Assembly (NCBI RefSeq): GCF_021310995.1
Contig: NZ_CP054150.1
Location: forward strand, 620,001-684,000
DNA: 64,000 bases
Source: Agrobacterium vaccinii
Lineage (GTDB): Bacteria > Pseudomonadota > Alphaproteobacteria > Rhizobiales > Rhizobiaceae
Reading direction: 5' to 3'
Below the pieces are notes generated by a model. It had not been told where the DNA came from and did no database searches. It saw only the letters and a program-made list of their open reading frames with translations. Numbering within the stretch: the stretch's first letter is position 1; every line of letters begins with the position of its first letter. This document shows, piece by piece, positions 31,805 through 40,564 of this stretch. Both the position numbers and the translations under genes were made by a program.

Positions 31805-32247
31805 TCGATAAGCGCGTCTACGCCATATGCGAAGAGTACGGGATCGAGATCATCGACGGTCGCGCATACCCAGACGTTCGCCAGACGCGCGCTGTCGCCA
31901 CTATGGACCGTATCTTGCGTAACCGTGGCGAAGATCATTTCCGCATGGTCATGTCCACATTGGCCGAGACCGATAACAATCAGGGACAGTTGGATGAATA
32001 CCTTTTCTGGGCAGTCAGCGACCTTGTGGAAGCTTGCAAGGGGATTATCGAGGATGATCCATCCGCTTGGCTAGAATGCTTCGACGCAACACCGGTAGGG
32101 CAGCTACAATACATCGCTCGAGACCTATGCGGCATAACCCATCAGCGACATGCAATCGCTGGAATGCTATATGAAAGGATAGTCAGGCGCTTCGGTCCCA
32201 ACGCTGCGCAAGGCGATCTATTTGATGAACGACGGAGGACAGCATGA
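31801..32247 (+). CDS. Hypothetical phage protein
   Basis: 148 residues, helical: RAVATMDRILRNRGEDHFRMVMSTLAETDNNQGQLDEYLFWAVSDLV...AGMLYERIVRRFGPNAAQGDLF. Resembles a conserved protein found beside DnaA-IV-like genes in rhizobial phages. Coupled by a 4-nt overlap. Role unknown, probably replication-associated. Confidence 0.66.
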   Translation: MIDKRVYAICEEYGIEIIDGRAYPDVRQTRAVATMDRILRNRGEDHFRMVMSTLAETDNNQGQLDEYLFWAVSDLVEACKGIIEDDPSAWLECFDATPVGQLQYIARDLCGITHQRHAIAGMLYERIVRRFGPNAAQGDLFDERRRTA

Positions 32248-32879
32248 CCCGCGAAGAGATCATAGAGCTTTTCATCTCGGCTGCCGACGTTGACCGCCGG
32301 TTGCCAGACACAGCACGGCCCGCAAAACTCAAGGCTCAAGCACTGCCATATGTCCACGACAAGGCCGACCAAAACGGCTGGGGCGCGGAAAGGTACGGCG
32401 AGGAGCGTGAGAGCTTCTGGGATAGCCGCTCCACCCGATTGAAGACGGAAGACATCGGGATATGGGAACGGGCGAACGAACTCATCAAGCGCACCACGGA
32501 TGAAAGCAACCGTCGTTGCCTGTGGCGCTGGGCTAAATCCAAGGTCGGCGGGCGACCTTTCAGTGAGTGGTGCAGGGCAGAGGGCATCCATTCGGAGACG
32601 GGAAGACGACGCAAAGACCGTGCAATCGTAGAGATTGAATTAAGTTTCCATCGGAACGCATTGCAAAATAACGAAAATGCCCCAGAAGAGCAGTTGTCAA
32701 GTGGCCATGAAATCAGCGATAAACATGTCATCATAAGCGATCCGACGCACTCACTTACATGGCGCTCGGATGATGCTTTCAGCCCCGTGGCAGTTCCAGA
32801 ACTTCGGGACTTCACATGGTCAGACAAACGAAACGAAATGCGCCGCCAGCGTGAAGCAAGAAAGCGCGAGGCGGCATAA
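32244..32879 (+). CDS. Hypothetical phage protein, DUF6362-like
   Basis: 211 residues. WERANELIKRTTDESNRRCLWRWAKSKVGGRPFSEWCRAEGIHSETGRRRKDRAI looks like a helix-turn-helix of the kind annotated as DUF6362 in phages. The C-terminus has FTWSDKRNEMRRQREARKREAA. Coupled to the previous gene by a 4-nt overlap. Possibly a late-region regulator or terminase-associated protein, given it is among the last early genes; uncertain. Confidence 0.62.
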   Translation: MTREEIIELFISAADVDRRLPDTARPAKLKAQALPYVHDKADQNGWGAERYGEERESFWDSRSTRLKTEDIGIWERANELIKRTTDESNRRCLWRWAKSKVGGRPFSEWCRAEGIHSETGRRRKDRAIVEIELSFHRNALQNNENAPEEQLSSGHEISDKHVIISDPTHSLTWRSDDAFSPVAVPELRDFTWSDKRNEMRRQREARKREAA

Positions 32880-32961
32880 CAGTTCGCATGATGACGCGGT
32901 AATTAGCCAAGGCCGTCCTCCCCGTAAGGGTGTAGAGTAATCCGAGTGTTTGGCGCTCGGC

Positions 32962-33276
32962 ATGCGATTGGGAAGAGATACTTTGATTAACCGACGGATA
33001 AACTATCTTTGGCTTTATCGAACGGGATTGATCGTCATTCTGATTATGGCTTGCGTCACATCGGAATTCGCACGTCTCGTGTGTCTTGGCTTTGCGATAC
33101 TTTGTCTCCCCGGCGTTCTAAGATTGTACGTAATGGGCGAGACGAAAAAATCTATCGCATCTCAGGACGTTAATCTGAAGGCGATTGTCTTCCTGCTGAT
33201 GGCGCTTTACGTCTGGAACGGGCTCAGAGGTAGAGGCGAGATACCTCGATGGCATCAAGGCGGACATAGCTTGTGA
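32962..33276 (+). CDS. Small membrane protein
   Basis: 104 residues from ATG 32962 (a TTG at 32950 is possible). Three hydrophobic segments: LYRTGLIVILIMACVTSEFA, LVCLGFAILCLPGVLRLYV and LKAIVFLLMALYVWNGL. Weak ribosome-binding site. No family recognised. Confidence 0.5.
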   Translation: MRLGRDTLINRRINYLWLYRTGLIVILIMACVTSEFARLVCLGFAILCLPGVLRLYVMGETKKSIASQDVNLKAIVFLLMALYVWNGLRGRGEIPRWHQGGHSL

Positions 33277-33413
33277 AGGTTGGCTTTCTCGCCGGTCATT
33301 CCTGCATAGGTAATGGCCAGCTTAAAGCCATAGTCGGAGAAAAGTGGCGAGAATGCTTTGTGAAAGCCAAGCCCGCAAGGGACCGACTAGGGTATGAATT
33401 CGGAGATTGGTGA
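33273..33413 (+). CDS. Possible small protein
   Basis: 46 codons from a GTG overlapping the preceding stop (GTGA). The product KVGFLAGHSCIGNGQLKAIV...DRLGYEFGDW has an even composition like a real protein, but there is no family match and no strong ribosome-binding site. Confidence 0.4.
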   Translation: MKVGFLAGHSCIGNGQLKAIVGEKWRECFVKAKPARDRLGYEFGDW

Positions 33414-33420
33414 TAACAGA

Positions 33421-33753
33421 TCAGTCATCGACAAATTTCCCTTTGTCGAAGCCGTTCCATATGTATTCGAAAAAGTGAAGCGCGAAACAAGAGTAGTTGA
33501 ACACCCCTAGCTCGCTAGACGATCTAACGCCTTTATTGATCAGAATTCGTACTACTAATCCCGCTAGAACATAGCAGAGGATTGCCGCTAGGATTTTGAC
33601 GCCAGTCGCTGTTGAAAGAAGAGGCAATGGAATGAGCACGAGCACGGCTCTATAGGTGATAATGTTTTTTCTAATGAAACTTTTCACTAGCCCACCGCCC
33701 TGATCCGCATCAAATCCGCGGGGCGTTAAAGGTATTCGCACGGCACGTGACAT
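33421..33753 (-). CDS. Antisense cargo: small membrane protein
   Basis: 110 residues from the first ATG, or 88 from a GTG at 33687 that fits the hydrophobic core better. Two adjacent membrane segments (TYRAVLVLIPLPLLSTATGV and ILAAILCYVLAGLVVRILI) then a polar tail. It lies opposite to the phage direction just before the DUF3307 gene. Function unknown. Confidence 0.5.
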   Translation of the reverse strand: MSRAVRIPLTPRGFDADQGGGLVKSFIRKNIITYRAVLVLIPLPLLSTATGVKILAAILCYVLAGLVVRILINKGVRSSSELGVFNYSCFALHFFEYIWNGFDKGKFVDD

Positions 33754-33851
33754 GCAAGCAGACTCGGGAATTTGATCGTGTTTTGATCGTCATACAAGTT
33801 CACCAGCCCCGCCCGTAACAAGGTGGGGCTGATCTCGTTTCAGGAGCGAAC

Positions 33852-34190
33852 ATGATCCTCCTCCAAACCATGGTCTACATGATCGCGGCGCACTTCCTGC
33901 TCGACTATGCCCTTCAAGGCGAATGGATGAGCAAGGCGAAGAACGCAACGCTTGATCTGGTGCCAGGTGAGCGCATCTGGCCGCTGGCATTGTTCGGGCA
34001 TGCTCTGCTTCATGCGACGGCGGTGCAGATCATCACAGGCAGCTGGGTGTTCTTTGCCGCCGAACTGATCATCCACGGTTCGACCGATTATGCCAAGTGC
34101 AATGGCCGGTTCGGCTACAACATTGATCAGGCCATCCACATCTGCTGCAAGCTGGCATATGTTGGCGCAATGCTGATCGCGCTTCTGTAG
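33852..34190 (+). CDS. DUF3307-type phage membrane protein
   Basis: 112 residues with AAHFLLDYALQGEWMSKAKN, FGHALLHATAVQIIT and AAELIIHGSTDYAKCNGRFGYNIDQAIHICCKL, the His-rich helical pattern of DUF3307. Good AGGAG ribosome-binding site. Members occur in many phages just ahead of the packaging genes; function unknown. Confidence 0.75.
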   Translation: MILLQTMVYMIAAHFLLDYALQGEWMSKAKNATLDLVPGERIWPLALFGHALLHATAVQIITGSWVFFAAELIIHGSTDYAKCNGRFGYNIDQAIHICCKLAYVGAMLIALL

Positions 34191-34245
34191 ACCGTTGCGG
34201 GACCCCCCGTTTCGGCTTTCGTTTATGGAGATGAGAGATGAAGTT

Positions 34246-34821
34246 TTACATCTCCTTTAATCCTGAACCTAAACCGAATAGCCCTCCGAGCGCTCCTTTA
34301 GGAGGCGAATCCATAAGTGCTTTGGCGATCCGTTGAAGCGACATGCGGCTTTTGATTGATCGAAGATTGTTGTCAATGAGATTGATCTCATCAATGCGAT
34401 CGATGAAGTCGTCAACGGACCAGTCTGTTTCAGCAAACTTAAGCTGCTTCTTGGCTTCGATAGTGAAGAACTCTACCCCATCGGTTTTAGGGCTGGCTCT
34501 AAAAGCGGTGTGGGCCACAATGTTTCTGGCCTCAGAAATCTTTCTGGCTTTTAATGCCCAGTTGTCGAACTCCTTGGCCTTTGTTTTATCGAAGACATAG
34601 AAGTTCACCAGCGACCTCAGGGTATTGATCTTGTCATTGAGGGACATGTTGCGGGTGATTATCGACAGTTTTGCTTGATCAATATCCAAAACGTCTCCGA
34701 CCGCATCATTGATTGCCAATTCCAATACGGCGAAGTAGCCCATGTAGGCACCGACGAGAGTAAAAGCTCTTGTGTCTGGCTCAAGCTTGAGCATCTCGCT
34801 TTTTGTTAAGGGAGCCACCAC
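34246..34821 (-). CDS. Antisense cargo: HEPN-motif protein (putative RNase)
   Basis: 191 residues, all helical. ARKISEARNIVAHTAF contains R-N-x3-H, the catalytic Rx4-6H motif of HEPN ribonucleases used in toxin-antitoxin, abortive-infection and CRISPR effectors; the surrounding helices (LELAINDAVGDVLDID, NDKINTLRSLVNFY) fit that fold. The GTG start directly follows the stop of the partner gene and has AGGAAAGG upstream. Together they look like a two-gene leftward unit. Toxicity and target are not shown by sequence. Confidence 0.68.
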   Translation of the reverse strand: MVAPLTKSEMLKLEPDTRAFTLVGAYMGYFAVLELAINDAVGDVLDIDQAKLSIITRNMSLNDKINTLRSLVNFYVFDKTKAKEFDNWALKARKISEARNIVAHTAFRASPKTDGVEFFTIEAKKQLKFAETDWSVDDFIDRIDEINLIDNNLRSIKSRMSLQRIAKALMDSPPKGALGGLFGLGSGLKEM

Positions 34822-35082
34822 CTACTGCCTTTCCTGCACCGCCATATAGTGCGGATTGTTACCGAAGGCGATTGGCCGTTGGTTTCCGATCCTATCGAAG
34901 TGTCCGGCTCGCTCGGGGTCGCCTTTGGGAAGCGATGCGCTGATTACCTCGTTTGGGTTGAGTTCGGTTGCCACAAGCCTGCGCATGATCTCTTCGATTT
35001 CGGTATCATCCAAGCCACCAGGCAACGACCAGGACGATACCGGTTCTAGCCCGTCATACTTAGTTATTATCCATTTCGCCAT
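34822..35082 (-). CDS. Antisense cargo: partner gene of the HEPN-motif protein
   Basis: 86 residues, acidic centre (LDDTEIEEIMRRLVATELNPNEV). The stop codon directly abuts the GTG of the HEPN-motif gene, so the two should be co-translated, as in toxin-antitoxin pairs. Its start is only 23 bp from the divergent terminase small-subunit start. Not recognised; antitoxin or sensor role is inferred from the pairing only. Confidence 0.55.
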   Translation of the reverse strand: MAKWIITKYDGLEPVSSWSLPGGLDDTEIEEIMRRLVATELNPNEVISASLPKGDPERAGHFDRIGNQRPIAFGNNPHYMAVQERQ

Positions 35083-35105
35083 TCTCTCATCCCCCAAGGT
35101 AATCC

Positions 35106-35585
35106 ATGCCAGTCCTGAAGAATGCACGGCACGAGCGGATGGCGCAAGGTCTCGCCAAAGGGCTGTCGGCAGAGAAGGCGCATGTCGAAGCAGGGTTCAA
35201 GCAGAACCGGCATAACGCGGCGGCTTTAGCACGAGATCAACACATTTTAACACGGGTGAAAGAATTGCAGGGCAAGGCCGCTGAAAAGGCCGGTGTCACC
35301 ATACAGAGCCTCACAGAAGAGCTTGAGCAGGCTCGGGGCATCGCAATAGCCGAAAAGCAATCAAGCGCTGCTGTGGCCGCTACAATGGGCAAAGCAAAGC
35401 TGCATGGATTGCTCATTGAGAAGAAGCGCCTTGAAGGACCAGACGGCGGACCGGTCAAGATCGACCTGACAGGATATTCAATTGAACAGCTCCAGTCCCT
35501 TGAACAACTTCTCGGTTCGATTGCCAGCAGCACCGGCGGTGATACTGAAACAGGTGAGAGCGGAGATAGCGAAGCGGACGGCTGA
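35106..35585 (+). CDS. Terminase small subunit
   Basis: 159 residues. N-terminal HTH-like KNARHERMAQGLAKGLSAEKAHVEAGF is typical of Terminase_2-type small subunits, which recognise the phage packaging site. A helical oligomerisation core and a short acidic tail follow. Positioned directly before the large subunit. AAGG lies before the ATG. Confidence 0.85.
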   Translation: MPVLKNARHERMAQGLAKGLSAEKAHVEAGFKQNRHNAAALARDQHILTRVKELQGKAAEKAGVTIQSLTEELEQARGIAIAEKQSSAAVAATMGKAKLHGLLIEKKRLEGPDGGPVKIDLTGYSIEQLQSLEQLLGSIASSTGGDTETGESGDSEADG

Positions 35586-37023
35586 AGCGGAGCGCGAAAG
35601 GATCGCGGCAGACGCAGAGCGGATCAAGGCGAGATGCCAGACACTGGAAGGGTTCATTACTGAGTTCTGGGATATCCTTGAACCGAAGAAGGAACTGAAA
35701 TTCGGATGGGCCTTGCGCGCGATGTGCAAGCATCTGGAGGCGGTAACAGAAGGCAAGATACAGTTCCTGATGATGACCGTGCCGCCTGGCATGATGAAGT
35801 CATTGGTAATGGTGTTCTGGTCGGCATGGGAGTGGGGACCACTAGAGCGCCCTGATATTCAGGTTCTCGCCACCTCCTACAGCCAGCCAAACGTTCTTCG
35901 CGATAACATGAAGCTTCGCCGGTTGGTGGAGAGCGATAAGTTCCAGATGCTCTGGCCGCTCCGGCTTCGGGATGATCAGAACGCCAAGGGCAAGTTCGAA
36001 AACACTGGCAGCGGCTTTAGCGAGGCTCGTCCATTCAGTTCCATGACCGGTGGTCGCGGTGACCGGGTAAAGATCGATGACCCGCATTCGACCGAGACGG
36101 CAGAGAGCGACACAGAACGGCAGACGGCAGTCCGTATATTCCGAGAGGGTATATCGGACCGCCTGAACGATGTAACGACCTCGGCCATCGTCATCATCAT
36201 GCAGCGATTGCACGAGCAGGACGTGGCCGGTGTGGCGCTGCAGCTTGATATCGGCTTTGTTCATCTCAACCTGCCGATGGAGTTCGAACCGGAGCGTAAG
36301 TGCCAGACATACGTCAAAGGCGAACTGTTCTTCGAAGACCCACGGACGGAAGATGGGGAGCTGCTGTTCCCTGAACGCTTCCCGGCGACCGAGATCGAAC
36401 GGCTCAAGCGGGCGAAGGGATCATACGCCTATTCGGGTCAGTACCAGCAGCGTCCAGCGCCGCGCTCGGGCGGTATGTTCCAGCGTGGTGACTTTGAGAT
36501 TGTTGACGCAGTCCCAGCCGGTGCCATGCGGTGCAGAGCGTGGGACTTTGCAGCAACCCAGCCGAAGCCCGGTAAGCAGCCTGACTGGACCGTGGGCCTC
36601 CGCATGGCGCATCACGCGGGCATCTTCTACGTCGAGGATGTGAAGCGTGACCGGTGGTCGCCAGCCGATGTGGAAAAGAACCTGAAGAACACGGCATCGC
36701 AGGATGGCCTAGAGGTTCGCGTTCGCATGCCGCAAGACCCCGGCGCTGCGGGTAAGTCGGATGCGGCCACGAAGGTCAAGCTGCTCGCCGGTTACGAGGT
36801 CAAGGTAGTGGCGCCGACTGGTGAGAAGTCGGTACGCGCCAAGCCAGCCTCTGCGCAGGCCGAAGCGGGCAACGTCAAGCTGGTGCGCGGACCATGGAAC
36901 GATACATTTCTGGATGAGGTCTGCTCATTCCCGAATGCCCAACATGATGACCAGGTCGATGCCTTCGCTGATGCTCTGAATGAGTTGGCGCTTGGCTCAA
37001 CCTTCACACTCGACAATATCTGA
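35554..37023 (+). CDS. Terminase large subunit
   Basis: About 489 residues from a GTG at 35554; TTG 35482 or GTG 35539 would give longer forms overlapping the small-subunit gene further. ATPase half with a Walker A-like TVPPGMMKSLVMVFWSAWEWG and the motif RVKIDDPHSTETAESDTERQ; nuclease half with RAWDFAATQPKPGKQPDWTVGL and a late acidic site HDDQVDAFADAL. It pumps DNA into proheads and cuts genome ends. Confidence 0.92.
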   Translation: MRAEIAKRTAEAERERIAADAERIKARCQTLEGFITEFWDILEPKKELKFGWALRAMCKHLEAVTEGKIQFLMMTVPPGMMKSLVMVFWSAWEWGPLERPDIQVLATSYSQPNVLRDNMKLRRLVESDKFQMLWPLRLRDDQNAKGKFENTGSGFSEARPFSSMTGGRGDRVKIDDPHSTETAESDTERQTAVRIFREGISDRLNDVTTSAIVIIMQRLHEQDVAGVALQLDIGFVHLNLPMEFEPERKCQTYVKGELFFEDPRTEDGELLFPERFPATEIERLKRAKGSYAYSGQYQQRPAPRSGGMFQRGDFEIVDAVPAGAMRCRAWDFAATQPKPGKQPDWTVGLRMAHHAGIFYVEDVKRDRWSPADVEKNLKNTASQDGLEVRVRMPQDPGAAGKSDAATKVKLLAGYEVKVVAPTGEKSVRAKPASAQAEAGNVKLVRGPWNDTFLDEVCSFPNAQHDDQVDAFADALNELALGSTFTLDNI

Positions 37024-37031
37024 GGAACCCT

Positions 37032-38858
37032 ATGGGAAACAATGACGTGCGGCTGAACGACAGCCTGACCAGTCTCGTGTCCCGCATGGGAACGGATCGG
37101 GACAAGGCCGCAACGGTCTTCTACACGCATCCGACCTTGGATGACGGGCAGGCGCTGGCCGCATATCGTGGCTCGTGGCTGCCGCGTAAGATCGTGGACA
37201 TCCCGGCGCTGGATAGCTGCCGCAAGTGGCGCGACTGGCAGGCCAAGAATGATGAGATCGAACTCATCGAGGCGGAAGAGAACCGGCTGAACCTGAAGGG
37301 CAAGGTGCTGGATGCTCTGATCAAGGCTCGGCTTCTTGGTGGCGGCGCAATCTTCATCGGGACAGGTGATGCCAACCCAGAGGAGCCGCTTGACTATGAG
37401 AAGGTCCAGAAGGACGGCCTGAAATACCTTACCGTGCTTTCCAAGCGCGATATGTCGGCAGGACCGATCGATCAGGATGTGAACTCGGATTTTCATGGCA
37501 AGCCGTCATACTACGAGGTGACCGGCAACAACGCGATGGTGCGAATCCATCCGTCGCGTCTCGTGATCTTCGCCGGTGCCAAGCATCCAGACAGCCTCAT
37601 GATGGGCATTCAGGACGGCTGGGGCGATAGTGTGCTGACTGCAACGCTCGATGCCATCAAAAACGCAGACAGCACGGCAGGCAACATCGCCTCGCTCGTG
37701 TTCGAAGCCAAGATCGATATCATCCGCGTTCCCAACTTCATGGCCTCGCTTGGCAATGAAGAATACAAGCGCAAGATCCTAGAGCGCTACACGCTGGCCA
37801 ACATGTCCAAGGGCATCAACGGCACGCTGCTGCTCGACAAGGAAGAGGAATACGAGACCAAGTCTGCCCAGCTGGCAGGACTGACCGACATCCTCATGGC
37901 CTTCATGCAGATCGTGTCCGGTGCTGCCGATATCCCGGTTACACGCCTTCTAGGGCAGTCACCAGCGGGCATGAATGCAACCGGCACCAGCGACATGAAG
38001 AACTATCATGATCGCATCCAGTCGATACAACAGCTGGAAATGACGCCCGCCCTGCACAAGCTGGATGAAGTGCTTATCCGGTCCGCGCTCGGCAAGCGCC
38101 CGCCTGAAATCCATTATGTCTGGTCACCACTTGAGCAGATGAGTGAAAAGGAACGGGCCGACATCTTCAAGCTCAACGCCGATGCGGCACGCCAGCTTGT
38201 TGGCTCTGGAACGGGGCAAGAGATCATCACCCGTGAGGCTGTATCGAAGGCTCTGGTCAATCGACTGGTCGAGGATGGCGTTCTGCCAGGTCTTGAGGAT
38301 GCCGTTGACGAGTTTGGCGGCATCGAAGAGCAAGAGCCAACCGAAGAAGAGCTTGCAGCCGCAGCAGGTGCCCAGCAGGCAGCAAACACCAACAACGTGA
38401 CCCGGATGCAGCAGGCGGCGAACGATGCCGCTCCACGGACGCTGTATGTGTCCCGCAAGGTGGTCAACGCTGCTGATCTGATCGCATGGGCAAAGGGGCA
38501 GGGGTTTAAGACCACGCTTCCAGCCGATGATCTGCACGTAACCATAGCATTCAGCCGCGCGCCGGTGGATTGGATGAAGGTCGGTGAAGCTTGGCAGAGT
38601 GAGCTAAAGCTTGCCGCCGGTGGGCCGCGTCTGATGGAACGGTTCGGTGAAGCTCGGGTGCTGCTGTTCAAGGCCAGTGAGCTTGAGTGGCGACATGAAG
38701 CAATGAAGGCGGCTGGCGCATCGTGGGATCACGAGGAATACCAGCCGCACATCACCATCAGCTATGACCCGGAATCGCCTGACCTCGCCGACGTCGAGCC
38801 CTATCAGGGTGAGATCATCTTGGGGCCGGAGATGTTTGCCGAGGTCAAGGAGGGGTAA
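37032..38858 (+). CDS. Portal protein fused to an Acb1-like (anti-CBASS) 2H phosphoesterase domain
   Basis: 608 residues. The first ~440 are a DUF1073-type portal (SWLPRKIVDIPALDSCRKWRDW, LLGGGAIFIGTGD, DIPVTRLLGQSPAGMNATGTSDMKNYHDRI), the dodecameric DNA gate of the head. After an Ala/Gln-rich linker, residues about 470-608 form a 2H phosphoesterase with two H-x-T motifs: LHVTIAF (His502, Thr504) and PHITISY (His573, Thr575). This is the arrangement of Acb1, which degrades cyclic oligonucleotide signals of CBASS defence. Structural role is established by family and position; nuclease activity is inferred from intact motifs. Confidence 0.9.
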   Translation: MGNNDVRLNDSLTSLVSRMGTDRDKAATVFYTHPTLDDGQALAAYRGSWLPRKIVDIPALDSCRKWRDWQAKNDEIELIEAEENRLNLKGKVLDALIKARLLGGGAIFIGTGDANPEEPLDYEKVQKDGLKYLTVLSKRDMSAGPIDQDVNSDFHGKPSYYEVTGNNAMVRIHPSRLVIFAGAKHPDSLMMGIQDGWGDSVLTATLDAIKNADSTAGNIASLVFEAKIDIIRVPNFMASLGNEEYKRKILERYTLANMSKGINGTLLLDKEEEYETKSAQLAGLTDILMAFMQIVSGAADIPVTRLLGQSPAGMNATGTSDMKNYHDRIQSIQQLEMTPALHKLDEVLIRSALGKRPPEIHYVWSPLEQMSEKERADIFKLNADAARQLVGSGTGQEIITREAVSKALVNRLVEDGVLPGLEDAVDEFGGIEEQEPTEEELAAAAGAQQAANTNNVTRMQQAANDAAPRTLYVSRKVVNAADLIAWAKGQGFKTTLPADDLHVTIAFSRAPVDWMKVGEAWQSELKLAAGGPRLMERFGEARVLLFKASELEWRHEAMKAAGASWDHEEYQPHITISYDPESPDLADVEPYQGEIILGPEMFAEVKEG

Positions 38859-38862
38859 GGGT

Positions 38863-39357
38863 TTAGGAGTGAACCATAAGTGGGGCTGATCCTTGGGTGT
38901 TCCGATGATCTTCGGATGCCCAAAGTCGCCAAGCGCGAGTAAATACGCAGTTCGACTCATAGGACGAAATTCGTAAAGTAGCCAAGTTGAGATGGCCACC
39001 TCGCAATTTCATATCGGTCTTATTAGCTCCAATAACGAGCTTCAGTCCGGATGCTCCAATTTCCAGTGTCCCGGCTCTCTCTGCCAATGAAGAATCGGAA
39101 GTGAAACTCGCATCAGGCTCTATTTCGAAAACCCAGTCAGACCCGTAAGTTAGGCAAAGTTCTTCATTGTTGAACCTGTCAATGTAAGGCTCCGATCCTT
39201 GCTCTCCCACGAAACACGCGACCAGTGTTTGGTCATACTCAGGGTTCTGAGAGATAACGATGCCTAAGTCGGCCACACCGCTGTTTGGGATAATTACAAG
39301 TTCCCCTACGGCGACTGCCGAAAGCACCTTCGACTGAAATGCTGACTTTACTAACAT
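38863..39357 (-). CDS. Antisense cargo: unknown protein
   Basis: 164 residues, beta-rich and acidic, no signal peptide (VGELVIIPNSGVADLGIVISQN). An excellent AAAGGAGG precedes the ATG, and TTGCTT/TATCAA 18 bp apart upstream form a plausible own promoter. It lies between portal and protease genes against the phage direction. Unknown function; candidate lysogeny-expressed gene. Confidence 0.7.
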   Translation of the reverse strand: MLVKSAFQSKVLSAVAVGELVIIPNSGVADLGIVISQNPEYDQTLVACFVGEQGSEPYIDRFNNEELCLTYGSDWVFEIEPDASFTSDSSLAERAGTLEIGASGLKLVIGANKTDMKLRGGHLNLATLRISSYESNCVFTRAWRLWASEDHRNTQGSAPLMVHS

Positions 39358-39435
39358 TCTACCTCCTTTGATTGATAGTTGAAGTTAAGCACACGAAGCA
39401 ACCCGTAGTCGATAGCGACTTAAGGACGATCAACA

Positions 39436-40563
39436 ATGCAATTCACCGACGCTGTAACGGTGTCCGGCACGCGTCGGACTGCCGATGGATATCTTATTGC
39501 CGAAGCCAAGTCGGTTCGCACCGGCATCCAGCTTTACTCTGGCGATGAGGTCGGCAAGCCAGACATGAAGGTGGTGCGCGTCTATCGCCCTGCCGATCAG
39601 GTCTTTGCAGATAGCAGCCTCCAGAGCTTCACCCATGCCCCGGTGACGATGAACCACCCTGACGAAGCGGTGACAGCAGACAACTGGAAAGAGCTTGCCG
39701 TTGGAGAAGTCAGCACGGCTGCCAAGAAGGATGGGGAGTGGGTTCACCTGCCTCTCATCCTGAAGGACGCAGCGGCCATTTCCTCGGTGGAGAGCGGCAA
39801 GCGTGAGCTATCCGCTGGTTACACCTGCGAACTCGTCTGGGGCGACGGTGTGACGGATGACGGGCAAGAGTTCAACGCCACCCAGACAAACATCAAGATC
39901 AACCACCTGGCCATCGTAGATCGCGCCAGAGCCGGTTCACAAGCTCGCATTGGTGACAGTGCGGGAGAATGGGGCGCTTCCCCGCTCACCAATGATCACA
40001 AACCGAAAGAGGAAAAGATCATGACCCTGAAGACGGTTACCGTCGATGGCATCCCGGTTGAAGTAACCGATCAGGGCGCCATCGTCATCAATACGCTACA
40101 GACCCGGCTTGCGGACGCTGTTGCCAAGATCACCACGACCGAGACGGCCCACCAGTCTGTCGTAGCTGCAAAGGATCAGGAAATCGGCACGCTGAAAGCC
40201 GATCTCAAGAAGGCTCAAGACGCTGCCATGAAGCCGGAAGACGTTGACCGCCTCGTGGCCGACCGTTCTGCTCTCGTGCAAACCGTCAAGGCAATCGACA
40301 GCGCAATCGAAATCAAAGGCTCTGACGCCGATCTTCGCCGCGCTGCGGTCAAGTCCAAGCTCGGTGACGAGATGGTCAAGGATGCATCCGACGACATGAT
40401 TACCGGCATGTTCCGGGCAATCGCCAAGGATGCCAAGCCGGTCGATGCTTTTGCCGACGTCATCAAAGACGGGCTCAAGCCATCTCCAACACTCACCGCC
40501 GATGAAGACAAGGCTTGGGCCGCGTCCATCGCTGATCTCAACCGCAAGACGGAGGCCGCATAA
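39436..40563 (+). CDS. DUF2213-type prohead protease with scaffold tail
   Basis: 375 residues. The N-terminal part fits the DUF2213 phage protease type: HAPVTMNHPDEAVTADNW (His), GKRELSAGYTCELVW (Ser in S-x-G-Y) and NHLAIVDRARAG. The C-terminal part from about 196 is helical and coiled-coil rich (TRLADAVAKITTTETAHQSVVAAKDQEIG), like a scaffolding core. Position between portal and capsid genes agrees. Protease function is inferred from family and context. Confidence 0.85.
   Translation: MQFTDAVTVSGTRRTADGYLIAEAKSVRTGIQLYSGDEVGKPDMKVVRVYRPADQVFADSSLQSFTHAPVTMNHPDEAVTADNWKELAVGEVSTAAKKDGEWVHLPLILKDAAAISSVESGKRELSAGYTCELVWGDGVTDDGQEFNATQTNIKINHLAIVDRARAGSQARIGDSAGEWGASPLTNDHKPKEEKIMTLKTVTVDGIPVEVTDQGAIVINTLQTRLADAVAKITTTETAHQSVVAAKDQEIGTLKADLKKAQDAAMKPEDVDRLVADRSALVQTVKAIDSAIEIKGSDADLRRAAVKSKLGDEMVKDASDDMITGMFRAIAKDAKPVDAFADVIKDGLKPSPTLTADEDKAWAASIADLNRKTEAA
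40021..40563 (+). CDS. Nested scaffolding protein (internal in-frame start)
   Basis: An in-frame ATG at codon 196 of the protease gene is preceded by AAAGAGGAAAAGATC, a good ribosome-binding site at about 8 nt. Translation here gives a 180-residue scaffold without the protease, the arrangement of lambda C/Nu3. The sequence changes from protease-like to scaffold-like exactly at this ATG. Confidence 0.5.
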   Translation: MTLKTVTVDGIPVEVTDQGAIVINTLQTRLADAVAKITTTETAHQSVVAAKDQEIGTLKADLKKAQDAAMKPEDVDRLVADRSALVQTVKAIDSAIEIKGSDADLRRAAVKSKLGDEMVKDASDDMITGMFRAIAKDAKPVDAFADVIKDGLKPSPTLTADEDKAWAASIADLNRKTEAA

Positions 40564-40564
40564 T

